Part shown: piece after piece, positions 16,668 to 27,084 of the stretch
How positions within the stretch are numbered: the first letter of the stretch is position 1
Layout: the number at the start of each line of letters is the position of its first letter
From: Zoogloeaceae bacterium
Lineage (GTDB): Bacteria > Pseudomonadota > Gammaproteobacteria > Burkholderiales > Rhodocyclaceae
NCBI GenBank assembly: GCA_024235635.1
Contig: JACKMA010000003.1
Coordinates: forward strand, 496,001-560,000
DNA: 64,000 nucleotides
Direction: 5' to 3'
Notes under the pieces: model-generated
Told to the model about the DNA's origin: nothing
What the model saw: only the letters and a program-made list of their open reading frames with translations
Databases searched by the model: none
Position numbers and translations under genes: made by a program

Positions 16668-17771
16668 TTGTCCGCCATTGCGCCGATCGGCGAAATCATC
16701 GAAGAGATCCGCGCCGGCCGCATGGTCGTGCTGGTGGACGAGGAAGACCGGGAAAACGAAGGCGATCTCGTCATGGCCGGCCAGTTCGTGACTGCGGCCG
16801 CGATCAACTTCATGGCCAAGCACGGTCGCGGCCTGATCTGCCTGACCCTGACCGAGGAACGCTGCCGGCAGCTCGGCCTGGGCCTGATGGTGCGCGACAA
16901 CCGCTCACCCCACGGCACCGCGTTCACCACCTCGATCGAGGCCGCCGAGGGCGTCACCACCGGCATCTCCGCCCAGGACCGGGCGCGCACGGTGCAGGCG
17001 GCGGTGGCGCGCAATGCTCGCCCGACCGACATCGTCCAGCCCGGCCACATCTTTCCGCTGATGGCCCAGAACGGCGGCGTCCTGATCCGCGCCGGCCATA
17101 CCGAAGCCGGATGCGATCTGGCGATGCTGGCCGGCCTCGAGCCGGCGGCGGTGATCTGCGAGATCCTGAAAGACGACGGCACGATGGCACGGCTGCCCGA
17201 CCTGGTGGGCTTCGCCGGCGAGCACGGCCTCAAGATCGGCGCGATCCGCGACCTGATCGAATACCGCGCCGCCACCGAGAGCCTGGTCGAGCAGGTCGCA
17301 CGGAAGTCGGTGACGACCCCGCACGGCCCGTTCGAGCTGACGGCGTTCGAGGACAAGACCAGCGGCGACGTCCATCTGGCGCTGACCCTGGGCACGCTCG
17401 ACGCGGCGAGCGAAACCCTGGTGCGCGTCCATGAACCACTGTCGGTGGTGGATTTCCTCGATCCCGGCAGCGGCCGCCACAGCTTCTCGGTCGACGCCAC
17501 GCTGGCGGCGATCGCGCACGAGGGCAGCGGCGCGCTGATCATGCTCTACCGGCCGCAGTCCGGCCGGGACCTGGTGGCCGCCCTCACCGACGATCCGTCG
17601 GCACCGCTGCCGGCGACCAAATGGGACCCCCGGCTGTTCGGCGTCGGCGCCCAGATACTGCGCGAACTCGGCATCGGCAGGATGCGTCTGATGGCGAGCC
17701 CGCGAAAGATTCCGAGCATGGCCGGATTCGGCCTGGAGGTATGCGGCTATGTTCCGCCCGAAAGCGAATGA
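16668..17771 (+). CDS. ribBA: RibBA-type protein: 3,4-dihydroxy-2-butanone-4-phosphate synthase with degenerate GTP cyclohydrolase II domain
   Basis: The 367-residue protein has an intact RibB domain (about 1-205) with DEEDRENEGDLV and the HTEAGCDLA active-site region, which makes the four-carbon precursor of riboflavin from ribulose-5-phosphate. The C-terminal half aligns with RibA, but the zinc cysteines of GTP cyclohydrolase II are missing: the region after VRVHEPLSVVDFLD has no C-x10-C-x-C, and no metal site can form. So only the RibB activity is expected. Such hybrids are known in proteobacteria and need a separate RibA. Start is TTG 16668; ribH follows 37 bp later. Confidence 0.88.
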   Translation: MSAIAPIGEIIEEIRAGRMVVLVDEEDRENEGDLVMAGQFVTAAAINFMAKHGRGLICLTLTEERCRQLGLGLMVRDNRSPHGTAFTTSIEAAEGVTTGISAQDRARTVQAAVARNARPTDIVQPGHIFPLMAQNGGVLIRAGHTEAGCDLAMLAGLEPAAVICEILKDDGTMARLPDLVGFAGEHGLKIGAIRDLIEYRAATESLVEQVARKSVTTPHGPFELTAFEDKTSGDVHLALTLGTLDAASETLVRVHEPLSVVDFLDPGSGRHSFSVDATLAAIAHEGSGALIMLYRPQSGRDLVAALTDDPSAPLPATKWDPRLFGVGAQILRELGIGRMRLMASPRKIPSMAGFGLEVCGYVPPESE

Positions 17772-17808
17772 GGCAGGGCGCGCGGCGCCCGAGAACGAGG
17801 GAGGATCG

Positions 17809-18279
17809 ATGGCTCGATTCGACCGCATCCGCGAAATCGCCCCGCGCCTCGAAGGCCGGGGGCTCGCCGTCGGCGTCGTCATGAGCCGCTTCAACCAGGA
17901 CATCTGCGAGGGCCTGCTATCGGCCTGCGTCGATCGCCTGCAACAGCTCGGCGTGGCGCCGGAGGCGATCACGCTAGCGACCGTGCCCGGCGCCCTCGAG
18001 ATCCCGCTGGTGCTGCAGCGGATGGCGGCCAGCGGACGCTTCGATGCCCTGGTTGCACTCGGTGCGGTGATCCGCGGCGAGACCTATCACTTCGAACTGG
18101 TGGCCAACGAACAGGGCAGCGGCATTACCCGCATCGCGCTCGATGCCGGCGTGCCGATCGCCAACGGCGTGCTGACCACCGAAAACGACGATCAGGCGAT
18201 TGCGCGGATGCAGGTCAAGGGCCGCGAGTGCGCCGAGGCAGCGGTCGAGATGGCGAACCTGCTGAAGGATCTTGCATGA
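17809..18279 (+). CDS. ribH: 6,7-dimethyl-8-ribityllumazine synthase
   Basis: The 156-residue enzyme condenses the RibB product with 5-amino-6-ribitylaminouracil. Visible active-site segments are SRFNQDI, the PGALEIPL loop, GAVIRGETYHFE with the catalytic His, and NGVLTTEN. I start at ATG 17809 because GGGAGG lies a few bases upstream; an in-frame ATG at 17749 lies within ribBA. Its stop overlaps the nusB start as ATGA, so these genes are coupled. Confidence 0.95.
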   Translation: MARFDRIREIAPRLEGRGLAVGVVMSRFNQDICEGLLSACVDRLQQLGVAPEAITLATVPGALEIPLVLQRMAASGRFDALVALGAVIRGETYHFELVANEQGSGITRIALDAGVPIANGVLTTENDDQAIARMQVKGRECAEAAVEMANLLKDLA

Positions 18280-18725
18280 GCAACCAGCAGGCGCGCCGCA
18301 AGGCCCGCGAGTTCGCAGTCCAGGGCATCTACCAGTGGCTGGTGTCGCGCAACGATCTCGCGCCGGTCGAAGAGCACATCGCGCAATCGGCGGATTTCGA
18401 GCAGGCCGATGCCGCGTTGTTCCGCGAGCGTCTGCGGGGCGCCATCGCCAATGCCGAGCGCCATGACGCCGGAATCGGACGCCACATCGACCGCCAGGTG
18501 GCCGAGCTGTCGCCGGTCGAGCACGCGGTGCTGCTGCTGGCGAGCCAGGAACTCGCCCACCATCCGGAAGTGCCCTACCGGGTGGTGATCAACGAGGCCA
18601 TCGAGCTGACGAAATCCTTCGGCGGCAGCGAGGGGCACCGCTTCGTCAACGGCGTACTCGACAAGCTCGCCGCCGAACTGCGCGCGACCGAGGTCAACGC
18701 CGCCCGCCGCACGCGCGGGCAGTAG
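18276..18725 (+). CDS. nusB: Transcription antitermination protein NusB
   Basis: The 149-residue all-helical protein binds boxA RNA with NusE (S10) in rRNA antitermination. It has the N-terminal RRKAREFAVQGIYQW basic RNA-binding start and the C-terminal EAIELTKSFGGSEGHRFVNGVLDK signature. The start ATG overlaps the ribH stop by four bases, the common ribH-nusB coupling. The gene converges with the NAGGN operon, 46 bp away. Confidence 0.96.
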   Translation: MSNQQARRKAREFAVQGIYQWLVSRNDLAPVEEHIAQSADFEQADAALFRERLRGAIANAERHDAGIGRHIDRQVAELSPVEHAVLLLASQELAHHPEVPYRVVINEAIELTKSFGGSEGHRFVNGVLDKLAAELRATEVNAARRTRGQ

Positions 18726-18771
18726 CCGACGATGCCGCGCGCACGCTGACGCACGCGGGCACCGCGACCGA

Positions 18772-20001
18772 CTACATGCGCTCGCTCGAACTCTCGGCGG
18801 CATCGGCGGCCGCCTGGCCGCCTTCCTCGAGGAATTCGCCGGGGATCGGCAGCGGCGTCGACGGCGGCAGCATGTCTTCGGGCTTGAGCTGTTCGGTGAA
18901 GCCCTCCAGCGAGCCCATGCTCTTCTTGTCGCGACGTGCCACCGGTTCGGACAGGATGTAGGCGGCGGACAATTGCGCCAGCGCTTCGAGCGCGTCGCGA
19001 TGGGTGCGCTCCTGTGCATGGGACGCGTCGGCACCGAATCCGATCAGGGCGGTGCGGATGTCGTTGCCGGCCTCGACCGCAGCCGCAGAGTCGGAGCGGT
19101 AGTACTTGAAGACGTCGCGACGGTGGCTGATGCCGTGCTCCTGCGACAGGGCGATCAGCTTGTGGGTCAGGTGATAGTCGAACGGACCCGACATGTCCTG
19201 AACGCAGATCGTCGCGGCGTGCTCGTCGGTGTTCTGCCCCGGCGCCGCGATCGAGATGTCGAGGCTCACCATCTCGGCGATCTCGCCATGCAGCGCCGCC
19301 GATGAGCCCGAGCCGACCTCTTCGGTGATCGTGAATAACGGGAACGCGTTGACCGGCGGCAGCCGGCCGGATTCGCGCACCGCCTTGCAGGCCGCCAGCA
19401 GGGCCGCGACCGCGGCCTTGTCGTCGAGATAGCGGGAGTTGATGTAGCCACCGGGCTGGATCTCGAGCTGCGGATCGAAGGCAATCCAGTCGCCGACGTT
19501 GATGCCGGCGGCGACCAGGTCCTGGGCCGACCGGGCCTCGATGTCCACGCGGATCTCGACGTGCTCCCAGCCCACCGGCTGGGTGTCGATCTCGTCACCG
19601 AAGGCGTGGCCGGAGGTCTTCAGCGGTAGGCAGGTGCCCCGCAACTGGCCGTTGTCGGTGTATATCGTCAGCCGCCCGCCTTCGGCGAAGCGCGCCGACC
19701 AGTGGCCGATCGGCACGACGCCGAGACGGCCGTTGGGCTTGATCTCGCGGACCATGGCGCCGAGGGTGTCGAGGTGGGCGACGATGGCCCGCGCGGGGCG
19801 GCTTTCGCGGCCCTTGATGGTCGCGCGGATGGCCCCGCGGCGGGTCATCTCGTAGGGTATGCCGAGGGATTCGAGTCGGCCGGCGGTGTAGCGGACGACC
19901 GCGTCGGTCAGGCCCACCGGACTCGGAATCGCCAGCAGTTGCATCAACGTTTCCTCCAGAAACGCGTAGTCGATCGGGGGTAATGCTCGCGTCGTATTCA
20001 T
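18772..20001 (-). CDS. NAGGN-system M42 family metallopeptidase
   Basis: The 409-residue M42-type aminopeptidase has probable metal ligands H76 (AHLDTLG), D193 (YLDDKAAV), E227/E228 (ITEEVGSG) and a distal His in HAQERTHRD. In osmolyte operons this peptidase accompanies the two N-acetylglutaminylglutamine amide genes; it may degrade the dipeptide or trim related peptides, but its role has not been shown clearly. It is the last gene of the operon, 122 bp after ngg. The Pro/Glu-rich C-terminal tail (about 370-409) is unusual for M42 enzymes outside this group. Confidence 0.88.
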   Translation of the reverse strand: MNTTRALPPIDYAFLEETLMQLLAIPSPVGLTDAVVRYTAGRLESLGIPYEMTRRGAIRATIKGRESRPARAIVAHLDTLGAMVREIKPNGRLGVVPIGHWSARFAEGGRLTIYTDNGQLRGTCLPLKTSGHAFGDEIDTQPVGWEHVEIRVDIEARSAQDLVAAGINVGDWIAFDPQLEIQPGGYINSRYLDDKAAVAALLAACKAVRESGRLPPVNAFPLFTITEEVGSGSSAALHGEIAEMVSLDISIAAPGQNTDEHAATICVQDMSGPFDYHLTHKLIALSQEHGISHRRDVFKYYRSDSAAAVEAGNDIRTALIGFGADASHAQERTHRDALEALAQLSAAYILSEPVARRDKKSMGSLEGFTEQLKPEDMLPPSTPLPIPGEFLEEGGQAAADAAESSSERM

Positions 20002-20123
20002 GCGCGGCTCCGTTGTTGTTCAGGACCGGGCGGGAGATCCGCGCCGGGCCGATGCCGAATCGAGCCCGACGGGGCCGGGCCCTCCCTCCTCCAAATTCCC
20101 GACCGACCTCCCGCGGGGAGCGG

Positions 20124-21881
20124 TCAGGGCTCCACCCGCGAACGCGGGAACAGCAGATCGACAAAGCGCTCGGCGGTCGGCTGGGGTTCGTGATTGGCCA
20201 GTCCCGGGCGCTCGTTCGCCTCGATGATCACATAAGCGTCTGCGGCAACGTCCGGGACCAGAAAATCCAGGCCGGTCACCGGAATGTCGAGCGCTCGCGC
20301 GGCGCGTTCGGCTGCGGCGACCAGCGCCGGGTGAAGCTCGTCGGTGACGTCGTGGATGGTGCCGCCCGTGTGCAGGTTGGCGGTATTGCGCACACCGATC
20401 ACCCGTTCCGACGCCGGCACGTCGTCCAGGGTCAGCCCCTGGGCCGCCAGGCAGCGTTCGGTCTCCCGGTCGACCGGGATGCTCGATTCGCCGCCGGTCG
20501 CCGCCGCCCGCCGCCGGCTCTGCTTTTCGATCAGCTGGGCGATGGTCGAACGGCCGTCGCCGATCACCGTCGGCGGCCGACGCACGGCGGCCGCGACGAC
20601 GCGATAGTCGATCACGACGATGCGCAGGTCGAGGCCAGCGCAGAACTGCTCGACGATCACCCGATCGCCGAAGGCCCGGGCCGCCGCGATCGCATCGACG
20701 ACCTCGTCCACGGTGGTCAGGTTGACCGCGATGCCCTTGCCCTGCTCGCCGTCGGCCGGCTTGACCACGACCGATCCGTGGCGCTCGAGGAATTCGGCGA
20801 CGGCCGCGTCGTCGTCGGCCGGGATCTGCGCCGGCACCGACAGCTCGGCGGCAGCCAGCAGCTTGAGGGTGACCGCCTTGTCCTGGCAGCGGCTCATCGC
20901 GATCGCGGTGGTCAGCTCTGACAGGGATTCGCGGCAGACCACGCTGCGCCCGCCGAACTCGAGCCGGAAATAGCCGTTGGCGGCGTCGATCACGTCGACG
21001 TTGATGCCCCGGCGCCGTGCTTCGTCGACGATGATGCGGGCGTAAGGGTTGAGATCCGACACGCTGTCGTCGAGCGGCCCGGTGAACAGGGGCTCGTTGA
21101 TCGCGTTGCGGCGCTTGACGGCGAACACGTTGATGCGCTGGAAGCCGAGTCTTTCGTACAGGGCGATCGCCTGCGCGTTGTCGTGCAGTACCGAGACGTC
21201 CATGAAGCTGCGGCCACGGGCCTGGAAGAGCTCCGCGAGGTAGCGCACCAGCGATTCGCCGATGCCACCGTGCGGTGCCTGGCGGGCCACCGCGAGCGAC
21301 CATAGGCTCGACCCCTGCCCGGGATCGCCGAAGGCCTCGACGTGGTCGACGCCCATGGCGACGCCGAGAATCTCACCGCTGACCCGGTCTTCTGCGACCG
21401 CGTAGATCAGCTTGCGGTCGGCGCGCCGGCGCCACAGCCTCGCGGCGTCCACCGAAACCATGCCGCGCCCGCGATAGAGCGCGTTGACCGCCGCCAGATC
21501 GGCTCGGGTGCGCCATCGGCGCAATGTGAACGGTCGACGTGCCGCAGTCTGCGGCCGGTAGGCGGACAGCCACAGGCGATAGGCTTCGGACGGGTCGACG
21601 AACAATTGCTGGGGCGCCTGGGCGACGACCACATGGGGCTTGTCGACATAGAAGGCGATGTCGCGCTGGCCCGCTCGCTCCTCGAGCAGGCAGGCGGCGA
21701 TCGCGGCCGGGTCCGAGAAGGTCTGGCCGGCGATCAGGCGCCCCCAGCCACAATCGACAACGGCCTCGCTGGCCAGGTCGTCTGAGGCGTCGGCGCGCGG
21801 CTCGCCGCCAACGCCAGGGCGCCGCTCGAGGCGCAGCGCCCGTGATGTCAGTTTTCGGTTCATCTGGGTTTCAGCCGACAT
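20124..21881 (-). CDS. ngg: N-acetylglutaminylglutamine synthetase (GNAT plus ATP-grasp)
   Basis: The roughly 585-residue protein joins an N-terminal GNAT acetyltransferase domain (about 95-260, with GIGESLVRYLAELF and ALYERLGFQRIN) to a C-terminal ATP-grasp domain (VVVKPADGEQGKGI and IIEANERPGLANH). It acetylates glutamine and ligates a second glutamine in synthesis of the osmolyte NAGGN. I place the start at ATG 21881, overlapping the asnO stop by 11 bp; ATG 21863, six codons later, is an equal alternative because neither has a strong ribosome site. Confidence 0.9.
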   Translation of the reverse strand: MSAETQMNRKLTSRALRLERRPGVGGEPRADASDDLASEAVVDCGWGRLIAGQTFSDPAAIAACLLEERAGQRDIAFYVDKPHVVVAQAPQQLFVDPSEAYRLWLSAYRPQTAARRPFTLRRWRTRADLAAVNALYRGRGMVSVDAARLWRRRADRKLIYAVAEDRVSGEILGVAMGVDHVEAFGDPGQGSSLWSLAVARQAPHGGIGESLVRYLAELFQARGRSFMDVSVLHDNAQAIALYERLGFQRINVFAVKRRNAINEPLFTGPLDDSVSDLNPYARIIVDEARRRGINVDVIDAANGYFRLEFGGRSVVCRESLSELTTAIAMSRCQDKAVTLKLLAAAELSVPAQIPADDDAAVAEFLERHGSVVVKPADGEQGKGIAVNLTTVDEVVDAIAAARAFGDRVIVEQFCAGLDLRIVVIDYRVVAAAVRRPPTVIGDGRSTIAQLIEKQSRRRAAATGGESSIPVDRETERCLAAQGLTLDDVPASERVIGVRNTANLHTGGTIHDVTDELHPALVAAAERAARALDIPVTGLDFLVPDVAADAYVIIEANERPGLANHEPQPTAERFVDLLFPRSRVEP

Positions 21882-23643
21882 GGGTTTGCAGCCACCATTC
21901 GAGCAATCCCAGCTGCCACAGCTTGGAACCGCGCAACGGCGTGATATGGGCCCCGGGGTCGGCCAGCAGCCGGTCGACATAGGGCTGACGAAACAGGTTG
22001 CGCTCGCGGGCCGATCGGCTGGACAGCGAATCGCGCACCTGTTCGAGCACGCGGCCCTGCAGGTATTTCAGCGCAGGCACCGGGAAATACCCTTTCGGTC
22101 GGTCGATCACTGCCGACGGGATCACCTGCCGCGCCGCTTCCTTGAGGATGCCCTTGCCGCCACCAGCGAGCTTGTGACGCGCAGGAATGCGCGCCGCCAG
22201 CTCGACCAGTTCGTGGTCGAGGAACGGCACCCGGGCTTCCAGTCCGAAAGCCATGGTCATGTTGTCGACGCGCTTGACCGGGTCGTCCACCAGCATCACC
22301 GTGGTATCCAGGCGCAGCGCCTTGTCGACAGGATCGTCGGCACCGGCCTCTGCGAAGCGATGAGCGACGAATTCGGCACTGGCATCGCCGGCCAGATAAC
22401 CGTCGGTGACCACCTCGCGATATTCGGCGTGGTCGCGATCACGGAAGGCGGCCAGGTAGTCGGCCACCGGCTCCTTGCTGCCGGCCAGCTTCGGGTACCA
22501 GTGGTAGCCGCCGAACACCTCGTCGGCGCCCTGACCGCTCTGGACCACCTTGCTGTGGCGCGAGACCGCCTCGGACAGCAGGTAGAAGCCGATGCAGTCG
22601 TGGCTGACCATCGGCTCGCTCATTGCCTGCACCGCCTCCGGCAGCCGCTCGAGCAACTGCGATTCGGGAACGAAGATGCGCTCGTGGATGGTTTCGAAGC
22701 GCTGGGCGATGATGTCGGCATATTCGAACTCATTGCCCTTTTCACCGCCGACGTCCTCGAAGCCGACGTTGTAGGTGCGCAGGCCGGTGACACCGGCCTC
22801 GACCATCAGGCCGACGATCAGGCTCGAATCGACGCCACCCGACAACAGCGCACCGACCGGCACGTCGGCCACCAGGCGGCGCTTGACGGCGGCGCGCAGG
22901 CCATCGAGCAGGATGTCGCGCCATTCGTCGAAGCTGCGGCCCTGCTCGGCCTCGGAGTGGGCGTACTCGAGACGCCAGAAGCAGCGCTCGCTGCGGGTCC
23001 CGTCTGCCTCGATCGTCATCAGATGGCCCGGTGCCAGCTTGCGCACGCCGCGCAGCAGCGTATAGGGTGCGGGCACCACCGCGTGGAAGGACAGGTAGTG
23101 GTTCAGCGCAATCGGGTCGATGTCGGTGTCGATACCACCGCCGGCGAGCAGTGCCGGCAGCGACGACGCGAAGCGCAAGCCGCCGCGCACCTCGGCGTAG
23201 TACAGCGGCTTGATGCCGAGACGGTCGCGGCCGAGCACGACGCGCCCGGAATCGCGTTCCCAGATGGCGAACGCGAACATGCCGTTGAGGCGCTCGACGA
23301 AATCCGGCCCCCAGGCATGGTAGGCCTTCAGCAGTACCTCGGTGTCGCCATGGGAATAGAAGCGATAGCCCTTGCCTTCGAGCTCCCGGCGCAGTTCCGG
23401 ATGGTTATAGACCGCGCCATTGAAGACGATGCCGACGCCCAGCAGCGGGTCGAACATCGGCTGCTGGGACGCATCCGACAGATCCATGATCTTCAGCCGT
23501 CGGTGGCCGAAGCCTCTGCCGGGTTGCAGATGCAGACCATGGGCGTCCGGACCACGCCGGCTCTGGGCCTCGGTCATGCCGACCAGCGAGGCGACCTCGC
23601 AGGGCATTCCGTCGAATCTCAGTTCACCGGCAATTCCACACAT
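21871..23643 (-). CDS. asnO: N-acetylglutaminylglutamine amidotransferase (asparagine synthase-like)
   Basis: The 590-residue class II glutamine amidotransferase converts the terminal carboxyl of N-acetylglutaminylglutamine to the amide, giving the osmoprotectant NAGGN. The nucleophile is Cys2 in MCGIAG, and the synthetase half has the pyrophosphatase loop SGGVDSS near residue 265. The start at 23643 is fixed by the need for Cys2 and by AGGAG six bases upstream; nine codons of open frame before it are not used. It is the first gene of the three-gene operon. Confidence 0.93.
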   Translation of the reverse strand: MCGIAGELRFDGMPCEVASLVGMTEAQSRRGPDAHGLHLQPGRGFGHRRLKIMDLSDASQQPMFDPLLGVGIVFNGAVYNHPELRRELEGKGYRFYSHGDTEVLLKAYHAWGPDFVERLNGMFAFAIWERDSGRVVLGRDRLGIKPLYYAEVRGGLRFASSLPALLAGGGIDTDIDPIALNHYLSFHAVVPAPYTLLRGVRKLAPGHLMTIEADGTRSERCFWRLEYAHSEAEQGRSFDEWRDILLDGLRAAVKRRLVADVPVGALLSGGVDSSLIVGLMVEAGVTGLRTYNVGFEDVGGEKGNEFEYADIIAQRFETIHERIFVPESQLLERLPEAVQAMSEPMVSHDCIGFYLLSEAVSRHSKVVQSGQGADEVFGGYHWYPKLAGSKEPVADYLAAFRDRDHAEYREVVTDGYLAGDASAEFVAHRFAEAGADDPVDKALRLDTTVMLVDDPVKRVDNMTMAFGLEARVPFLDHELVELAARIPARHKLAGGGKGILKEAARQVIPSAVIDRPKGYFPVPALKYLQGRVLEQVRDSLSSRSARERNLFRQPYVDRLLADPGAHITPLRGSKLWQLGLLEWWLQTHVG

Positions 23644-23998
23644 GCATACTCCTGTTGCGATGGCGGCCACCCCGCCAGAATGCGGTGGTCACGACCGGTC
23701 GAGTCCGGTCGTCGAGCTGGGTGGCAGGGCAAGAATCGGATTTCGAGGGCGGCGAGCCCCGGGGAAGGGCAGCCGCCGACGCTCGCGGTTGGACCGACTT
23801 CGCGGCCCGGGGAATGTCGAGACATGGCGTCGTCTGGAGCGGCATCATCGCCGCCGGAAACATCATTCTATCATTTAGTTTTGTGCAAACAGGTTTTGCG
23901 CCGGGCGCGCGCTGCGTCACTGCGATAAGCTGCCGGGTTGCCGGCAGCTGCCGGCCCCACAGGGCGGCGGTGTGTCCCTGCTCCGGACGGAAACGAAC
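23644..23998. promoter_or_regulatory. 355 bp divergent intergenic region between asnO and thiL
   Basis: No gene is recognised. An AT-rich patch at about 23865-23905 (including CATTCTATCATTTAG read on the plus strand) is the most likely promoter area, and TAGAAT can be read on the minus strand toward asnO, but no -35 sits at proper spacing. The remainder is GC-rich without notable repeats. Osmotic control of asnO would have to act here. Confidence 0.4.
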
Positions 23999-24976
23999 AT
24001 GCCTTCGGAATTCGAACTGATCGGCCGTTACTTCGCACGTCCGACGCCGTCGGCCGACCTCGGCGTCGGCGACGATGCGGCGCTGTTGCGATTGGCGGCC
24101 GGCCATCAGTGCGTGGTCAGTACCGACATGCTGGTCGAGGGTACCCATTTCGTCGCGGGCACCGATCCACGCCGGCTCGGCTGGAAGACCATCGCCGTCA
24201 GCATTTCCGACCTGGCAGCGATGGCGGCGCGACCGCGCTGGGCGACGCTGGCGGTGAGCCTGCCCGACGCCGACGATGCCTGGCTCGAAGGCTTCGCCGG
24301 CGGCGTCCACGCATGCTGCGAAGCCCATGGTGTCGAATTGGTCGGCGGCGACACCACCCGCGGCCCGCGCAATCTGTGCGCGACAGTGTTCGGCGAGGTA
24401 CCGACCGGGCAGGCGGTCACCCGCGCCGGGGCACGCGACGGCGACGACATCTGGATCAGTGGCCAGCCGGGCCGCGCCGCACTGGCCCTGGCCCGCCTGC
24501 TCGACGGCACGTCGGCGGACGGCACGCTGCCGGCGGAATTCGTCGAAGCACTCGAAGCGCCGCGACCCCGGCTCGCGCTCGGACTGGCGCTGCGCGGCCT
24601 GGCCAGCGCGATGCTCGATGTCTCCGACGGCCTGCTGGGCGATCTCGCACACATCCTCGAATGCTCTGGCGTCGGCGCCCGCCTGGTCGACGGATGGCTG
24701 CCTCTGCGGGCTTTGGTCGACTGCGGAGTCGATCCGCAGCGGGCACGGGAGGCCCTGCTCGGCGGTGGCGACGACTACGAACTGTTGTTTTGCGCACCGG
24801 TGGCGGCGCGGAGCCGGGTCGCCAGCGTCGGCGCTTCCGTCGATACGCCGCTGCACCGCATCGGCACGGTACTGGCCGAGGCCGGACGCCTCGAACTGGC
24901 ACTGGACGACGGGCGCTGCAGACCATTGCAGCCCATCGGATTTCGCCATTTCACTGGCGACAAGATCGACAACTGA
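23999..24976 (+). CDS. thiL: Thiamine-monophosphate kinase
   Basis: The 325-residue enzyme phosphorylates thiamine monophosphate to the diphosphate cofactor. Metal and nucleotide motifs are visible in order: GVGDDAAL, STDMLVEGTHF, GGDTTRG, DVSDGLLGDL and GGGDDYELLF. The start ATG 23999 (MPSEFELIGRYF) matches the family; an in-frame GTG at 23972 is upstream but unneeded. It leads the thiL-pgpA-pncC group that runs into recA. No TPP riboswitch is seen. Confidence 0.96.
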   Translation: MPSEFELIGRYFARPTPSADLGVGDDAALLRLAAGHQCVVSTDMLVEGTHFVAGTDPRRLGWKTIAVSISDLAAMAARPRWATLAVSLPDADDAWLEGFAGGVHACCEAHGVELVGGDTTRGPRNLCATVFGEVPTGQAVTRAGARDGDDIWISGQPGRAALALARLLDGTSADGTLPAEFVEALEAPRPRLALGLALRGLASAMLDVSDGLLGDLAHILECSGVGARLVDGWLPLRALVDCGVDPQRAREALLGGGDDYELLFCAPVAARSRVASVGASVDTPLHRIGTVLAEAGRLELALDDGRCRPLQPIGFRHFTGDKIDN

Positions 24977-25005
24977 TAATATATACAGTGAACGAGCCCA
25001 GATCG

Positions 25006-25485
25006 ATGCGTCCAGACTTCCGTTTCCTGATCGCCCACCCGGCCCACTTCGTTGCCTGCGGCTTCGGCAGCGGGCTGTCGCCGAAGGCGCCCGGGACCGC
25101 CGGCACGCTGGCCGCCTGGGCGATCTTCCCGATATTTGGCACGACGCTGGCCGACGGTGCGTTGCTGGTGCTGCTGGCGCTGCTCTTCGGGCTCGGCGTG
25201 ATCGTGGCCGGGCGTACCGGCCGCGACCTCGGCGTCTCGGATCACGGCGCCATCGTATGGGACGAAATGGTACCTTTCTGGCTGATTCTGGTTCTGACGC
25301 CGAAAAGCTGGCCGTGGCAGGCTGCGGCCTTCGTGCTGTTCCGATTCTTCGACATCGTCAAGCCGCCCCCGGTCCGCTGGGCGGACCGGCGCGTCAAGGG
25401 CGGCTTCGGCGTCATGCTCGACGATCTCATCGCCGCCGGCTACACGCTGCTGGTGCTGGCCCTCTTCAAGCGACTGTTGGATTGA
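25006..25485 (+). CDS. pgpA: Phosphatidylglycerophosphatase A
   Basis: The 159-residue membrane enzyme dephosphorylates phosphatidylglycerophosphate to phosphatidylglycerol. Family motifs are FGSGLSPKAPGTAGTL near the N-terminus, WDEMVPFWL, and FDIVKPPPVRW followed by GGFGVMLDD. About four membrane segments are visible. I take ATG 25006; GTG 24988 in frame adds six residues and cannot be excluded. thiL ends 29 bp before, and pncC follows after five bases, the usual neighbours. Confidence 0.93.
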   Translation: MRPDFRFLIAHPAHFVACGFGSGLSPKAPGTAGTLAAWAIFPIFGTTLADGALLVLLALLFGLGVIVAGRTGRDLGVSDHGAIVWDEMVPFWLILVLTPKSWPWQAAAFVLFRFFDIVKPPPVRWADRRVKGGFGVMLDDLIAAGYTLLVLALFKRLLD

Positions 25486-25490
25486 CCCGA

Positions 25491-25976
25491 ATGGATCCCG
25501 AACTGGCACAACTTTCCTTCGAAACCGGCGAGTTTCTGCGCGCCCGCAATCTCATGCTGTGCACCGTCGAGTCCTGCACCGGCGGCTGGATCGGCGAACT
25601 GGTGACCGCCACCGCCGGCAGCTCGAATTGGTATGACCGGGGCTTCGTGACCTATTCCAACGACGCCAAGGTCGAATTGCTGGGGGTTGACCCGGCCCTG
25701 CTCCGCGCGCATGGCGCGGTCAGCGAGGAGACCGTGCGGGCGATGGTGCTCGGCGGGCTCGAGCGCTCCAACGCCGACCTCGTGCTCGCGGTCTCCGGCA
25801 TCGCCGGGCCGGGCGGCGGTACCGGCGAACGTCCGGTCGGCACCGTGTGCTTCGCATGGACCCGCCGCGACGACCCGGTGCATACCGCGACCCTGCGCTT
25901 TCCGGGCGACCGGCAGGCGGTCCGCCGGCAGGCGGTGCTACACGCGCTGCGCACCCTGCAACGCCTCTACGAATGA
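25491..25976 (+). CDS. pncC: Nicotinamide-nucleotide amidohydrolase PncC (CinA C-terminal domain)
   Basis: The 161-residue stand-alone CinA C-terminal domain deamidates nicotinamide mononucleotide, recycling it toward NAD. Family segments are TVESCTGGWIGELVTATAGSS, YSNDAK and SGIAGPGGGT...PVGTV. The N-terminal CinA domain is absent, as in E. coli YgaD. It is 60 bp upstream of recA, a widespread pairing (cinA/pncC-recA). Confidence 0.94.
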   Translation: MDPELAQLSFETGEFLRARNLMLCTVESCTGGWIGELVTATAGSSNWYDRGFVTYSNDAKVELLGVDPALLRAHGAVSEETVRAMVLGGLERSNADLVLAVSGIAGPGGGTGERPVGTVCFAWTRRDDPVHTATLRFPGDRQAVRRQAVLHALRTLQRLYE

Positions 25977-26036
25977 CTTCCGGCACGAGCACGCAAAGTC
26001 TGTGCCATAATCGCTGACAACGATCCGAGGAGAACC

Positions 26037-27074
<1,038 letters not shown>

Positions 27075-27084
27075 ACGGAGCAAG

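Noticed and set aside
25977..26036. LexA box before recA
   Set aside because: CTGT is present at 26000 but the matching ACAG is not at N8; no canonical box.
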